Part shown: in pieces, positions 1 to 5,684 of the stretch
Layout of the letters: each line of letters begins with the position of its first letter
Position numbering within the stretch: position 1 is the stretch's first letter
DNA from: Anaerolineae bacterium
GTDB lineage: Bacteria; Chloroflexota; Anaerolineae; CG2-30-64-16
Length of the DNA stretch: 6,685 nucleotides
Reading direction: 5' to 3'
Assembly: GCA_025454565.1 (NCBI GenBank)
Contig: JALOOE010000316.1
Span: 1 to 6,685, forward strand
Notes under the pieces: model-generated
What the model was told of the DNA's origin: nothing
Database searches by the model: none
The model's input: only the letters and a program-made list of their open reading frames with translations
Position numbers and translations under genes: made by a program

Positions 1-135
1 GGACGGCTCGTCGCGCTGGCGGCCATCGACAACCTGGGCAAGGGCGCGGCCGGCACGGCCGTCCAGTGCATGAACCTGATGCTGGGCTGGGACGAGACGC
101 TGGGGCTGGAATTCACGGGGCTGCACCCGGTGTGA
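1..135 (+). CDS. lysY: LysW-aminoadipyl-phosphate reductase, C-terminal end (partial)
   Basis: The window opens inside this gene; 44 codons remain before TGA at 133-135. The peptide holds AIDNLGKGAAG, followed by a Q-MNLMLG stretch and an ending in LHPV. This is the conserved C-terminus of the ArgC/LysY family of NADPH-dependent N-acyl-amino-acid phosphate reductases. In the AAA pathway LysY reduces LysW-bound aminoadipyl phosphate to the semialdehyde, directly after LysZ. The tail alone cannot separate LysY from ArgC. The lysine assignment is inferred from the lysZ, lysJ and homocitrate pathway genes that follow; a dual role in arginine synthesis is possible. The next gene starts 93 bases downstream, after a hairpin spacer. 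Confidence 0.85.
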   Translation, partial: GRLVALAAIDNLGKGAAGTAVQCMNLMLGWDETLGLEFTGLHPV

Positions 136-141
136 ACGGAA

Positions 142-209
142 TGCAGAAGGCAGAATGCGGAACGCAGAACGCACCGGTAGTCGGAATCATTCTACACTCT
201 GCTTCTGCA
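142..209 (+). repeat. Hairpin spacer 1 (lysY-lysZ junction)
   Basis: An imperfect inverted repeat fills the spacer. The left arm is 142-163, rich in GCAGAA and GAATGCGG words. The right arm is 189-209, with ATTCTACACTCTGC words. With one bulged G in the left arm, 17 of 21 positions are complementary, including an almost unbroken 12-bp run. The 25-base loop has no obvious content. No T tract follows, so it does not look like an intrinsic terminator. The lysZ ribosome binding site begins ten bases after the right arm. It uses the same word family as the lysZ-lysJ element. Confidence 0.8.
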
Positions 210-218
210 CTCTGCGAT

Positions 219-222
219 GGAG
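219..222 (+). promoter_or_regulatory. Ribosome binding site that fixes the lysZ start
   Basis: GGAG lies six bases before ATG 229. The in-frame ATG at 217 overlaps this site and has no purine-rich sequence upstream, only the pyrimidine-rich hairpin arm. Family alignment also favours 229, since LysZ proteins begin just before the KLGG/KVGG motif. Confidence 0.75.
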
Positions 223-228
223 ATAAGC

Positions 229-1095
229 ATGAAGCCAATCGTCATCAAACTCGGCGGGGCGGCGGGGGTGGACGCCGAGGCAGTGCTGGCCGACGTGGCC
301 GCGCTGGCGGCCGAGGGTCAACCGGTCGTGCTCGTGCACGGCACGTCGGCGGCAGCCGATGCGCTGGCACAGCGCGCAGGTGTGCCCGTGCGGCACATCA
401 CCTCGCCGTCGGGGCACGTCAGCCGCTACACCGACCCCGAGGCGCTGGAGTTGTACGTCGCGGCCGCGGCCGGTCTGGTCAACAAGGGCCTGGTCGCCAA
501 TCTCCAGCAGCTCGGCTGCAACGCCGTGGGCCTCTCCGGCGTGGATGGCCGGCTGCTCGTCGCCCGGCGCAAGGACGCGGTGCGCGCCATCGAGAACGGC
601 CGCCAGCGCATCATCCGCGACGACTACACCGGGCAGCTCGAATCCGCGAACGGCGACCTGCTGCGCCTGCTGCTGACCTCCGGTTTCACCCCTGTGATCG
701 CGCCGCTGGCGTTGGGGCTGGAAGGCGAACGCCTGAACGTGGATGGCGACCGGGCCGCGGCGCTCGTCGCGGGCGCGTTAGGCGCGTCCGCGTTGGTGCT
801 GCTCAGCAATGTGCCGGGCCTGCTGGCGAGCTTCCCGGATGAGAGCAGCCTGGTGCGCCGCCTGCCCCCGGAGCAGTTGGGCCGCGCCGAGGAGATGGCC
901 CAAGGCCGCATGAAGAAGAAGATCCTGGCCGCCCGCGAAGCGCTGGGCGCCGGCGTGAACGCCGTCATCATCGCCGATTCGCGCCGGGCCCAGCCGATTC
1001 GCGCCGCGCTGGCGGGAGAAGGGACGGTGATTTCAGAAGGTAGAATGCAGAACGCAGAGCTTGCTGTTGGGGGAGGTGCGAATCGCGTATCATGA
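229..1095 (+). CDS. lysZ: [LysW]-aminoadipate kinase
   Basis: Cytoplasmic amino-acid kinase that phosphorylates the side-chain carboxylate of LysW-bound alpha-aminoadipate, giving LysY its substrate. The 288-residue product shows the family motifs in order: KLGG (7-10) phosphate loop, HGTS (37-40), SRYTD (65-69), GLVNKGLV (82-89), GLSGVDGR (101-108), DGDRAAAL (172-179) and a QGRMKKK segment (225-231). SRYTD, LVNK and QGRMKKK fit LysZ better than typical ArgB. The third residue of the usual HGG turn is Thr39. Homology ends near GEGTVI (263-268). The last 20 residues (269-288) come from the left arm and loop of a repeat hairpin and have no family counterpart. The stop overlaps the lysJ start (ATGA), implying translational coupling. 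Start 229 was chosen over 217 because of its GGAG site. Confidence 0.92.
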   Translation: MKPIVIKLGGAAGVDAEAVLADVAALAAEGQPVVLVHGTSAAADALAQRAGVPVRHITSPSGHVSRYTDPEALELYVAAAAGLVNKGLVANLQQLGCNAVGLSGVDGRLLVARRKDAVRAIENGRQRIIRDDYTGQLESANGDLLRLLLTSGFTPVIAPLALGLEGERLNVDGDRAAALVAGALGASALVLLSNVPGLLASFPDESSLVRRLPPEQLGRAEEMAQGRMKKKILAAREALGAGVNAVIIADSRRAQPIRAALAGEGTVISEGRMQNAELAVGGGANRVS

Positions 1096-1129
1096 CCGAT
1101 CTTTCTGCACGCTGCATTCCGCACTCTGA
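1033..1129 (+). repeat. Hairpin element 2, overlapping lysZ end and lysJ start
   Basis: Left arm 1033-1058 and right arm 1104-1129 are complementary at 19 of 26 positions, with a central 8-bp perfect block around GAATGCAG. The 45-base loop contains the lysZ stop, the lysJ start and a GGAGGT. Words match spacer 1 (GAATGC, AACGCAGA). Unlike the other elements, both arms are translated: the left encodes part of the LysZ tail, the right encodes LysJ residues 5-13. Confidence 0.8.
1072..1077 (+). promoter_or_regulatory. Probable lysJ ribosome binding site (long spacing)
   Basis: GGAGGT is the strongest Shine-Dalgarno match upstream of lysJ, but lies 14 bases from the ATG at 1092, longer than usual. 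It sits in the loop of the hairpin and inside the lysZ coding region. Coupling through the ATGA overlap may make it less important. Confidence 0.5.
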
Positions 1130-2279
1130 GATCATTGCACTCGAGTCCGCCCACACCTCCGGCGTCTACCCGAAGCGGCCGCTCGCCATCGTGGCTGGGC
1201 AGGGCGCGCGTGCCTGGGATGCCGATGGCCGCGAGTACATCGACTGCGTCGGCGGGCAAGGCGCGGCGAACCTGGGCCACGCCCATCCGGATATCGTCGC
1301 GGCGATCAGTCGCCAGGCGGCCACGATGATCTCTTGCCCGGAGATCTTCTTCAACGACCAGCGCGCGCAGCTTCTCGCTCGGTTGGCCGAAGTCGCGCCC
1401 CCAGGCATGGAGCGCAGCTTCCTGTGCAACTCCGGCGCGGAGGCCAACGAGGCGGCGATCAAGTTCGCCCGGCTGAGCACGGGGCGCACCGGCCTCGTGG
1501 CAGCGATGCGCAGCTTCCACGGTCGCACCTTTGGCGCGCTGTCGGCGACGTGGAACAAGGAGTATCGCCAGCCGTTCGAGCCGCTCGTGCCGGGCTTCAG
1601 CCACGTGCCGTACAACGACCTCGCCGCGCTGGAGGCGGCCATCGGCGATGACACCGCGGCGCTGCTGCTGGAAGTCATCCAAGGCGAAGGCGGCGTGCAT
1701 CCGGGGACACCGGAATATCTCAGGCGGGCGCAGGCGCTGTGTCGCGAGCGTGGCGCACTGCTCATCGTCGACGAGGTGCAGACCGGCTATGGCCGCACCG
1801 GTAAGCTGTTCGCTTGCCAGCATGACGGCATCGAGCCCGACCTGATGACGGTCGCCAAATCGATGGCCGGCGGCGTGCCGATGGGCGCCTGTCTGATCGG
1901 CCCGCGCGTGACGGGCATCCGGCCAATGACGCACGGCAGCACGTTCGGCGGCAATCCGTTGGCCTGCGCCGCAGCGCTGGCAACGCTTGACGTGATGCAG
2001 CGCGACGATCTGCCCGGCCGCGCCGCACGCCTGGGCGAATATCTGCTCGGCCGCCTGCAACGCATCGAGTCGCCGCTGATCCGCGAAGTGCGCGGACGCG
2101 GCCTGCTGGTCGGCGTCGATCTGAAGGTCAAAGTCACGCCCCTCCTGCAGAAGCTGCAAGCGCTCGGCGTACTCGCGCTGCCCGCCGGCAGCACCGTCCT
2201 GCGCCTCCTCCCGCCACTGGTCATCGAGCAAGATGATCTGGATCGGGTGGCGGACGCGATCGAGCAGACGTTGCAGTGA
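1092..2279 (+). CDS. lysJ: [LysW]-lysine aminotransferase
   Basis: PLP-dependent class III aminotransferase that converts LysW-bound aminoadipate semialdehyde to LysW-bound lysine with glutamate as donor. The 395-residue product has the fold-type I landmarks: ARAWDADGREYIDCVGG near residues 36-52, phosphate-binding NSGAEANEAA (113-122), DEVQTGYGRTG with the PLP-ring Asp227, and AKSMAGG with the Schiff-base Lys256, then HGSTFGGNPLA. The segment ESAHTSGVYPKR and the overall length match Thermus LysJ closely. ArgD and 4-aminobutyrate aminotransferases are related alternatives; gene context favours LysJ. The start overlaps the lysZ stop by four bases, and no other ATG, GTG or TTG in frame precedes the homologous part. 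Residues 5-13 are encoded by the hairpin right arm and are not expected to be conserved. Confidence 0.93.
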   Translation: MTDLSARCIPHSEIIALESAHTSGVYPKRPLAIVAGQGARAWDADGREYIDCVGGQGAANLGHAHPDIVAAISRQAATMISCPEIFFNDQRAQLLARLAEVAPPGMERSFLCNSGAEANEAAIKFARLSTGRTGLVAAMRSFHGRTFGALSATWNKEYRQPFEPLVPGFSHVPYNDLAALEAAIGDDTAALLLEVIQGEGGVHPGTPEYLRRAQALCRERGALLIVDEVQTGYGRTGKLFACQHDGIEPDLMTVAKSMAGGVPMGACLIGPRVTGIRPMTHGSTFGGNPLACAAALATLDVMQRDDLPGRAARLGEYLLGRLQRIESPLIREVRGRGLLVGVDLKVKVTPLLQKLQALGVLALPAGSTVLRLLPPLVIEQDDLDRVADAIEQTLQ

Positions 2280-2281
2280 TC

Positions 2282-2357
2282 AGGGGCCAGGGCTCAGGGA
2301 TCAGGAAAGCGCGCCGATCCCGGGAGTCTGACTCCTGATCCCTGACGCCTGCTCCCT
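2282..2357 (+). repeat. Hairpin spacer 3 (lysJ-homocitrate synthase junction)
   Basis: Left arm 2282-2306 and right arm 2333-2357 match as inverted repeats at 21 of 25 positions, with a perfect 12-bp core TCAGGGATCAGG / CCTGATCCCTGA. The loop is 26 bases. The element begins three bases after the lysJ stop and further CTCCCTG/TTCCCTGG words continue to about 2370. The next ribosome binding site lies just outside it. No T tract follows. Confidence 0.85.
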
Positions 2358-2386
2358 GTTCCCTGGCTCCTGTTTCGGGAGGAAGC

Positions 2387-3565
2387 ATGTCCCTGAACCA
2401 ATACTTCATCATCGACTCGACCCTGCGCGAGGGCGAGCAGTTCATCAACGCACAGTTCAGCAGTGAGCAAAAGGTGCGCATCGCCCGTGCGCTGGATGAA
2501 TTCGGGGCCGAGTATCTCGAGCTGACCTCGCCGATGGCGTCGCCGGGCAGCCTGGAGGATCTACGAACCATCACCCAGTTGGGACTGAACTCGCGCATCC
2601 TGACCCATATCCGCTGCCACAAGGATGATGCAGCGGTCGCGCTCGACACGGGCGTGGACGGCGTCGATGTGGTCATCGGCACCTCCTCCAGGCTGCGGCA
2701 GTTCAGCCACGGCAAGAGCATCGACGAGATCATCGATCTGGCGGCTGAGGTGTTGACCTGGATCCGGGCGCAGGCGCCGCGCATCGAGTTACGCTTCAGC
2801 ACCGAAGACTCCTTCCGCAGCGACGAGGCCGAGCTGTTGCGCGTCTATCTGGCGGTGGACAAACTGGGCGTGGTCAATCGACTGGGGACGGCCGACACGG
2901 TCGGTATCGCTACACCGACGCAGGTGGGCCGGATTGTGGGCACGCTGCGCCGGCTGACCAAGTGCGACATCGAGTTTCACGGCCACAACGATTCGGGATG
3001 CGCCATCGCCAACGCGTATGCCGCGCTGGAGGCCGGTGCGACGCACATCGACACGACCGTGCTGGGCATTGGCGAACGGAACGGTATCACCCCGCTCGGC
3101 GGCCTGGTCGCCCGAATGTATACGTCCGATCGCGAGCATACGCGTGGCAAATATCGCCTGGAGCGACTGCGCCCGTTGGAGATGATGGTCGCGGAGATGG
3201 TCGGCGTCGACATCCCGTTCAACAATTATGTCACCGGGTTCAGTGCCTTCACGCACAAAGCAGGCATCCACGCCAAAGCAATCCTGAACTCACCGGACAC
3301 CTATGAGGCGCTCGATCCGCACGATTTCGGCCTGACGCGCTACATCTCGATCGCGCACCGCCTGACCGGCTGGAACGCCGTGAAGGCTCGCGCTGACCAG
3401 CTCGATCTGAAGTTGTCCGACGACCAGGTCAAGGCGCTGACGCAACACATCAAGACGCTGGCCGACGAGCGTGCGCTGACATTGGATGACGTGGATGGTC
3501 TGCTGCGACATTGGGCCAACGGCAACGAAGCAGTGGAATCGCCGCTGCCCGCGGGCGTGGCGTGA
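2387..3565 (+). CDS. Homocitrate synthase
   Basis: Catalyses the first committed step of the AAA pathway, the aldol condensation of acetyl-CoA with 2-oxoglutarate to give homocitrate. The 392-residue protein carries the DRE-TIM metallolyase signature DSTLREGEQ (10-18), FSTEDSFRS (137-145), the metal-binding HGHND (198-202), GIGERNG (227-233) and THKAGIHAKA (289-298) with the conserved His region of the C-terminal subdomain. The sequence follows Thermus homocitrate synthase along its whole length, including GCAIANAY, ITPLGG, ARMYT and IPFNNY. No long C-terminal regulatory domain of the 2-isopropylmalate synthase type is present. A GGGAGGA site lies just before the ATG. Feedback inhibition by lysine is usual in this family but cannot be read here. 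A citramalate or isopropylmalate synthase is less likely given the neighbours. Confidence 0.93.
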   Translation: MSLNQYFIIDSTLREGEQFINAQFSSEQKVRIARALDEFGAEYLELTSPMASPGSLEDLRTITQLGLNSRILTHIRCHKDDAAVALDTGVDGVDVVIGTSSRLRQFSHGKSIDEIIDLAAEVLTWIRAQAPRIELRFSTEDSFRSDEAELLRVYLAVDKLGVVNRLGTADTVGIATPTQVGRIVGTLRRLTKCDIEFHGHNDSGCAIANAYAALEAGATHIDTTVLGIGERNGITPLGGLVARMYTSDREHTRGKYRLERLRPLEMMVAEMVGVDIPFNNYVTGFSAFTHKAGIHAKAILNSPDTYEALDPHDFGLTRYISIAHRLTGWNAVKARADQLDLKLSDDQVKALTQHIKTLADERALTLDDVDGLLRHWANGNEAVESPLPAGVA

Positions 3566-3574
3566 GGGCGAGAG

Positions 3575-3645
3575 CAGGGAACGGGAGATTGGAAGAATGG
3601 GAGAGCGAACAAACGCGTCTCCCGACTCCTGCCCCCTGATCCCTG
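3575..3645 (+). repeat. Hairpin spacer 4 (homocitrate synthase-lysT junction)
   Basis: Left arm about 3575-3604 (CAGGGAACGGGAG, GGGAGA words) and right arm about 3618-3645 (TCTCCC, CCCCCTGATCCCTG words) form an imperfect inverted repeat with several gaps and mismatches. The right-arm words run on to 3660. Positions 3635-3652 repeat exactly 18 bases of spacer 3 (2334-2351). The lysT ribosome binding site AAGGA (3662-3666) follows at once. Confidence 0.7.
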
Positions 3646-3674
3646 ACGCCTGATCCCTGGAAAGGAATATTCTT

Positions 3675-4490
3675 ATGGGATATACATTCGCCGAAAAGGC
3701 GCTCGCCCGCGCGGCCGGACTGGAGCATGCCGTCGCCGGTCAGATCATCGACGCACGACCGGATGTGGCGCTGAGCCACGACAACACTGCAGCCATCGCC
3801 ACGCTGTTCCGCAGCCTGGGCTACGGTCGCGTGCTGCACCCGGAGCGGCTGGCGATTTTCATCGACCATGCCGTGCCTGCGCCGAGCGGCGAGCACGCGC
3901 TGAACCACAAGGAGACGCGCGCGTTCGTCGCCGAGCAGGGGATCGCGCACTTCTACGAAGCGGGCCGCGGAATCTGCCACCAGGTGATCAGCGAGGAGGC
4001 GTTGGTCGCGCCGGGCCAACTACTGTTGGGCGCAGACAGCCATACAACACATATCGGCTGGCTGGGCGCGTTCGGCGCCGGCATCGGCCGCAGCGAGATG
4101 GCCGCCATCTGGGCCACCGGCGAGCTCTGGCTACGCGTGCCGGAGACGATCCGCGTCGATTTCGAGGGAGAGCTGCCGCCCGGCGTTACATCGAAAGACC
4201 TGGGGCTCTGGGTGCTGAAAGTGCTCGGCCCCGAAGCTGGCATCTACCGCGCGCTCGAGTTCGGCGGGCCGGGCCTGCACACGCTGAGCATCGAAAGCCG
4301 CATGGTGCTCCCCAATCTGATGGCCGAGTCGGGTGCACCGCAGTGTTCGAGTGGCTGGCGCAGAGAATCGCGCGTGCTCACGTGCCTGGCACTTCCGAAA
4401 GTGCCAGGCACGTCATCGAGAAGTTGGCCGCCGGCGCGCTCTACCCCGACCCGGATGCGATCTACCTGGAGCGGCACATCATCGATCTGA
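3675..4490 (+). pseudogene. lysT: Homoaconitase large subunit, 5' part, out of frame after about 4337
   Basis: The [4Fe-4S] aconitase-family enzyme LysTU converts homocitrate to homoisocitrate through homoaconitate. The first 221 residues are homologous to LysT: DHAVP (64-68), GRGICHQV (97-104), GADSHTTH (119-126), LGAFGAGIGRSEMAA and a PNLMAESGA ending. After GA221 the frame gives 50 unrelated residues and stops at 4488-4490. Homology resumes two positions out of phase at about 4340-4343 (VFEWLA). Family members usually have about ten residues between these points, whereas only five bases lie here, so a deletion of about 25 or 28 bases (3n+1) fits. No slippery heptamer was seen. All three Fe-S cysteines are in the other part, so this piece alone should be inactive. 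AAGGA lies eight bases before the ATG. Sequencing or assembly error is a real alternative. Confidence 0.8.
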
Positions 4491-5593
4491 GCGAGTTGGA
4501 GCCGATCGTCGCGGCGCCGCACAACCCGGCGAAAGCAACGCCGCTGTCGCAAGTCCTCGGCACGCATATCGACCAGGCGTTTCTCGGCACATGCACGAAT
4601 GGTCGGCTGGAAGATCTCGCCGCGGCGGCCGCGATCTTGCGGCCGCCGGATGGTCGCGTGCGGCGGGTTGCGCCCGGCACGCGACTCGTGGTCATCCCGG
4701 CATCGAGCGAAGTGCTGCAACAGGCGTTGGCGCTGGGTTACATCGAGACCTTCATCGCCGCGGGCGCGATGCTGGGGACTCCCGGCTGTGGCCCGTGCAT
4801 GGGCAACCATTTCGGCGTCCCGGCATCGGGTGAGGTGGTGATCAGCAGCGGCAATCGCAATTTCCGAGGCCGGATGGGCAACCCGGAGAGCGCCGTCTAC
4901 CTGGCCAACCCCGCCGTGGTGGCCGCCAGCGCGGTGTTGGGCCGGATCGCGGATCCGAGAGAGGTGCTTGGAAGTGGGAGAAAGGGAGAAAGGGAGAAAG
5001 GGAGAAAGGGAGAAAGGGAAAACGAGAGCAGAGGAGAGTCGGCCGGTCTCCCACGCTCCCCCGCTCCCCTGCTCCCCTGTTCCCCCACTCTTGAGCTCGC
5101 TCACGCATCGTTCACCGGCCGCGTCTGGAAATACGGCGACGACGTGAACACCGACGTGATCTTCCCCGGCAAGTACACCTACACGATCAAGGACGAGGCG
5201 GAGATGGCGAAGCATGCGCTGGAAGACCTCGATCCGGCCTTTGCGAGCAACGTGCGGCCCGGCGACATGATCGTGGGCGGGCGCAACTGGGGCGCGGGAT
5301 CGAGCCGGGAACAGGCGGTGACGTGCCTGAAAGCGGCGGGCATTAAGGTGATCGTCGCGGCATCTTTCGCGCGTATCTTCTTCCGGAACGCCGTTAACAA
5401 CAGCCTATTGCCGGTTGTCTGCCCCGAGGCGGCGGCGGCCATCCAGCCCGGTGAGACAATCTCGGTGGACATTGATCGTTATGTCGTGCGCTGCGCGGCC
5501 GGGGAGTTCGCTTTCCAGCCGTTGTCGCCGTCCGTTCGCCAGATCATCGAGGCGGGCGGGCTGTTGGAGATGCTGCGCGCGGCGCGGAGGTAG
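4343..5593 (+). CDS. lysT/lysU: Homoaconitase large subunit C-terminal half fused in frame to the small subunit
   Basis: One open frame of 416 codons, counted from GTG 4343, contains two subunits. Residues 1-209 are the C-terminal half of LysT, with the three cluster ligands Cys84 (LGTCTNGR), Cys149 and Cys152 (PGCGPCMG), then SSGNRNFRGRMGN and a normal LysT ending at ADPREVL. Residues 210-253 are a linker: charged GRKGEREK repeats, then a Pro/Ser/Leu-rich part, all encoded by a repeat hairpin. Residues 254-416 are LysU, about the usual length. GTG 4343 has no clear Shine-Dalgarno site and lies inside a conserved segment; it is a nominal start, since the true upstream part is the preceding frame. 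Residues 12-24 come from a perfect palindrome absent from relatives. LysT and LysU are normally separate proteins. Fused large and small halves exist in true aconitases, so a working fusion is plausible. Confidence 0.8.
   Translation: MFEWLAQRIARAHVPGTSESARHVIEKLAAGALYPDPDAIYLERHIIDLSELEPIVAAPHNPAKATPLSQVLGTHIDQAFLGTCTNGRLEDLAAAAAILRPPDGRVRRVAPGTRLVVIPASSEVLQQALALGYIETFIAAGAMLGTPGCGPCMGNHFGVPASGEVVISSGNRNFRGRMGNPESAVYLANPAVVAASAVLGRIADPREVLGSGRKGEREKGRKGERENESRGESAGLPRSPAPLLPCSPTLELAHASFTGRVWKYGDDVNTDVIFPGKYTYTIKDEAEMAKHALEDLDPAFASNVRPGDMIVGGRNWGAGSSREQAVTCLKAAGIKVIVAASFARIFFRNAVNNSLLPVVCPEAAAAIQPGETISVDIDRYVVRCAAGEFAFQPLSPSVRQIIEAGGLLEMLRAARR
4380..4413. repeat. Perfect 15-bp palindrome inside lysT
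   Basis: Arms 4380-4394 and 4399-4413 are exact reverse complements around a 4-base loop CCGA. Each arm holds GTGCCTGGCAC, itself a palindrome, so the element is nested. It encodes roughly AHVPGTSESARHV. LysT relatives have about 14 residues between WL and DPDA, whereas here there are about 28, so an insertion of about 36 bp (12 codons), in frame, is inferred. The lysT frame change lies about 40 bases upstream. Confidence 0.9.
4971..5092 (+). repeat. Hairpin element 5, translated linker between LysT and LysU
   Basis: A purine-rich left arm (4971 to about 5038) is followed by a pyrimidine-rich right arm of CTCCCC words (5048-5092). The right arm read in reverse complement gives AGTGGGGGAACAGGGG, close to the left-arm start AGTGGGAGAAAGGG. 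The outer ends also pair. Here the element sits inside an open frame: none of its codons is a stop in the LysT/LysU frame. Confidence 0.8.
4976..5020 (+). repeat. Tandem 8-mer repeat, five copies of GGGAGAAA
   Basis: Five perfect copies of GGGAGAAA occupy 4976-5015, followed by a partial copy (GGGAA). Three units make 24 bases, giving an eight-residue protein repeat GRKGEREK. The unit length is not a multiple of three, so gain or loss of one or two copies would shift the downstream lysU part out of frame. Confidence 0.95.
5099..5593 (+). other. lysU: LysU (homoaconitase small subunit) domain of the fused frame
   Basis: This segment supplies the swivelling domain that completes the homoaconitase active site. 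Motifs are FTGRVWKYGDDVNTD (residues 257-271 of the fused frame), IFPGKYTYTI, GGRNWGAGSSREQAV (312-326) with the substrate-binding Ser loop, and ARIFFRNAVNNSLLPV (343-358). No ATG, GTG or TTG codon occurs in frame between GTG 4964 and the start of homology at about 5111. The first in-frame candidates downstream (GTG inside DDVNTD, then ATG near 5204) would remove the conserved N-terminal strand. Translation of lysU therefore seems to depend on read-through from lysT. Confidence 0.88.
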
Positions 5594-5594
5594 A

Positions 5595-5676
5595 CGTGTT
5601 GCGCAGTGCGTGGTGCGTATCTTCTCTCGCGCGGCGCGCATATCGGGGCTTCACGCAATGCGTACTACGGAATACG
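5595..5676 (+). repeat. Hairpin spacer 6 (lysU-homoisocitrate dehydrogenase junction)
   Basis: Left arm 5595-5620 (GCGCAGTGCGTGGTGCGTAT) and right arm 5651-5676 (ACGCAATGCGTACTACGGAA words) are complementary at 17 of 26 positions, rising to 21 with G-U pairs in RNA. The words differ completely from spacers 1 to 5. The GGAG used by the next gene begins at the last base of the right arm. Confidence 0.7.
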
Positions 5677-5684
5677 GAGACCAC

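Noticed and set aside
217..228. ATG 217 as the lysZ start
   Set aside because: It has no ribosome binding site, overlaps the GGAG that serves ATG 229, and would add four residues not typical for the family.
66..842. Plus-strand 258-codon frame overlapping lysZ
   Set aside because: Arg/Gly/Ala-rich shadow in another frame of lysZ without family motifs.
624..2231. A 535-codon open frame on the minus strand across lysZ and lysJ
   Set aside because: It is the antisense shadow of two well-conserved genes in GC-rich DNA. It spans two unrelated genes and shows no recognisable motif.
2282..2357. Intrinsic terminator after lysJ (and at the other hairpins)
   Set aside because: Stems are long and stable, but no run of T follows any of them, and the downstream genes belong to the same pathway on the same strand.
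4323..4345. Programmed minus-one frameshift in lysT
   Set aside because: No slippery heptamer is present, and the expected residues between the two homologous blocks are missing, which frameshifting would not explain.
4976..5020. CRISPR-like array
   Set aside because: The unit is eight bases in direct tandem with no spacers.
4244..5215. A 323-codon minus-strand frame opposite lysT/lysU
   Set aside because: Its composition (Arg, Ala and low-complexity Ser/Phe/Pro from the repeat arm) is that of a shadow frame, and the plus strand carries clear aconitase motifs.
3675..5593. Isopropylmalate isomerase LeuC/LeuD instead of LysT/LysU
   Set aside because: Motifs GADSHTTHIG and YGDDVNTDVIFPGKYT and the homocitrate synthase next door fit homoaconitase better, though the families are close.
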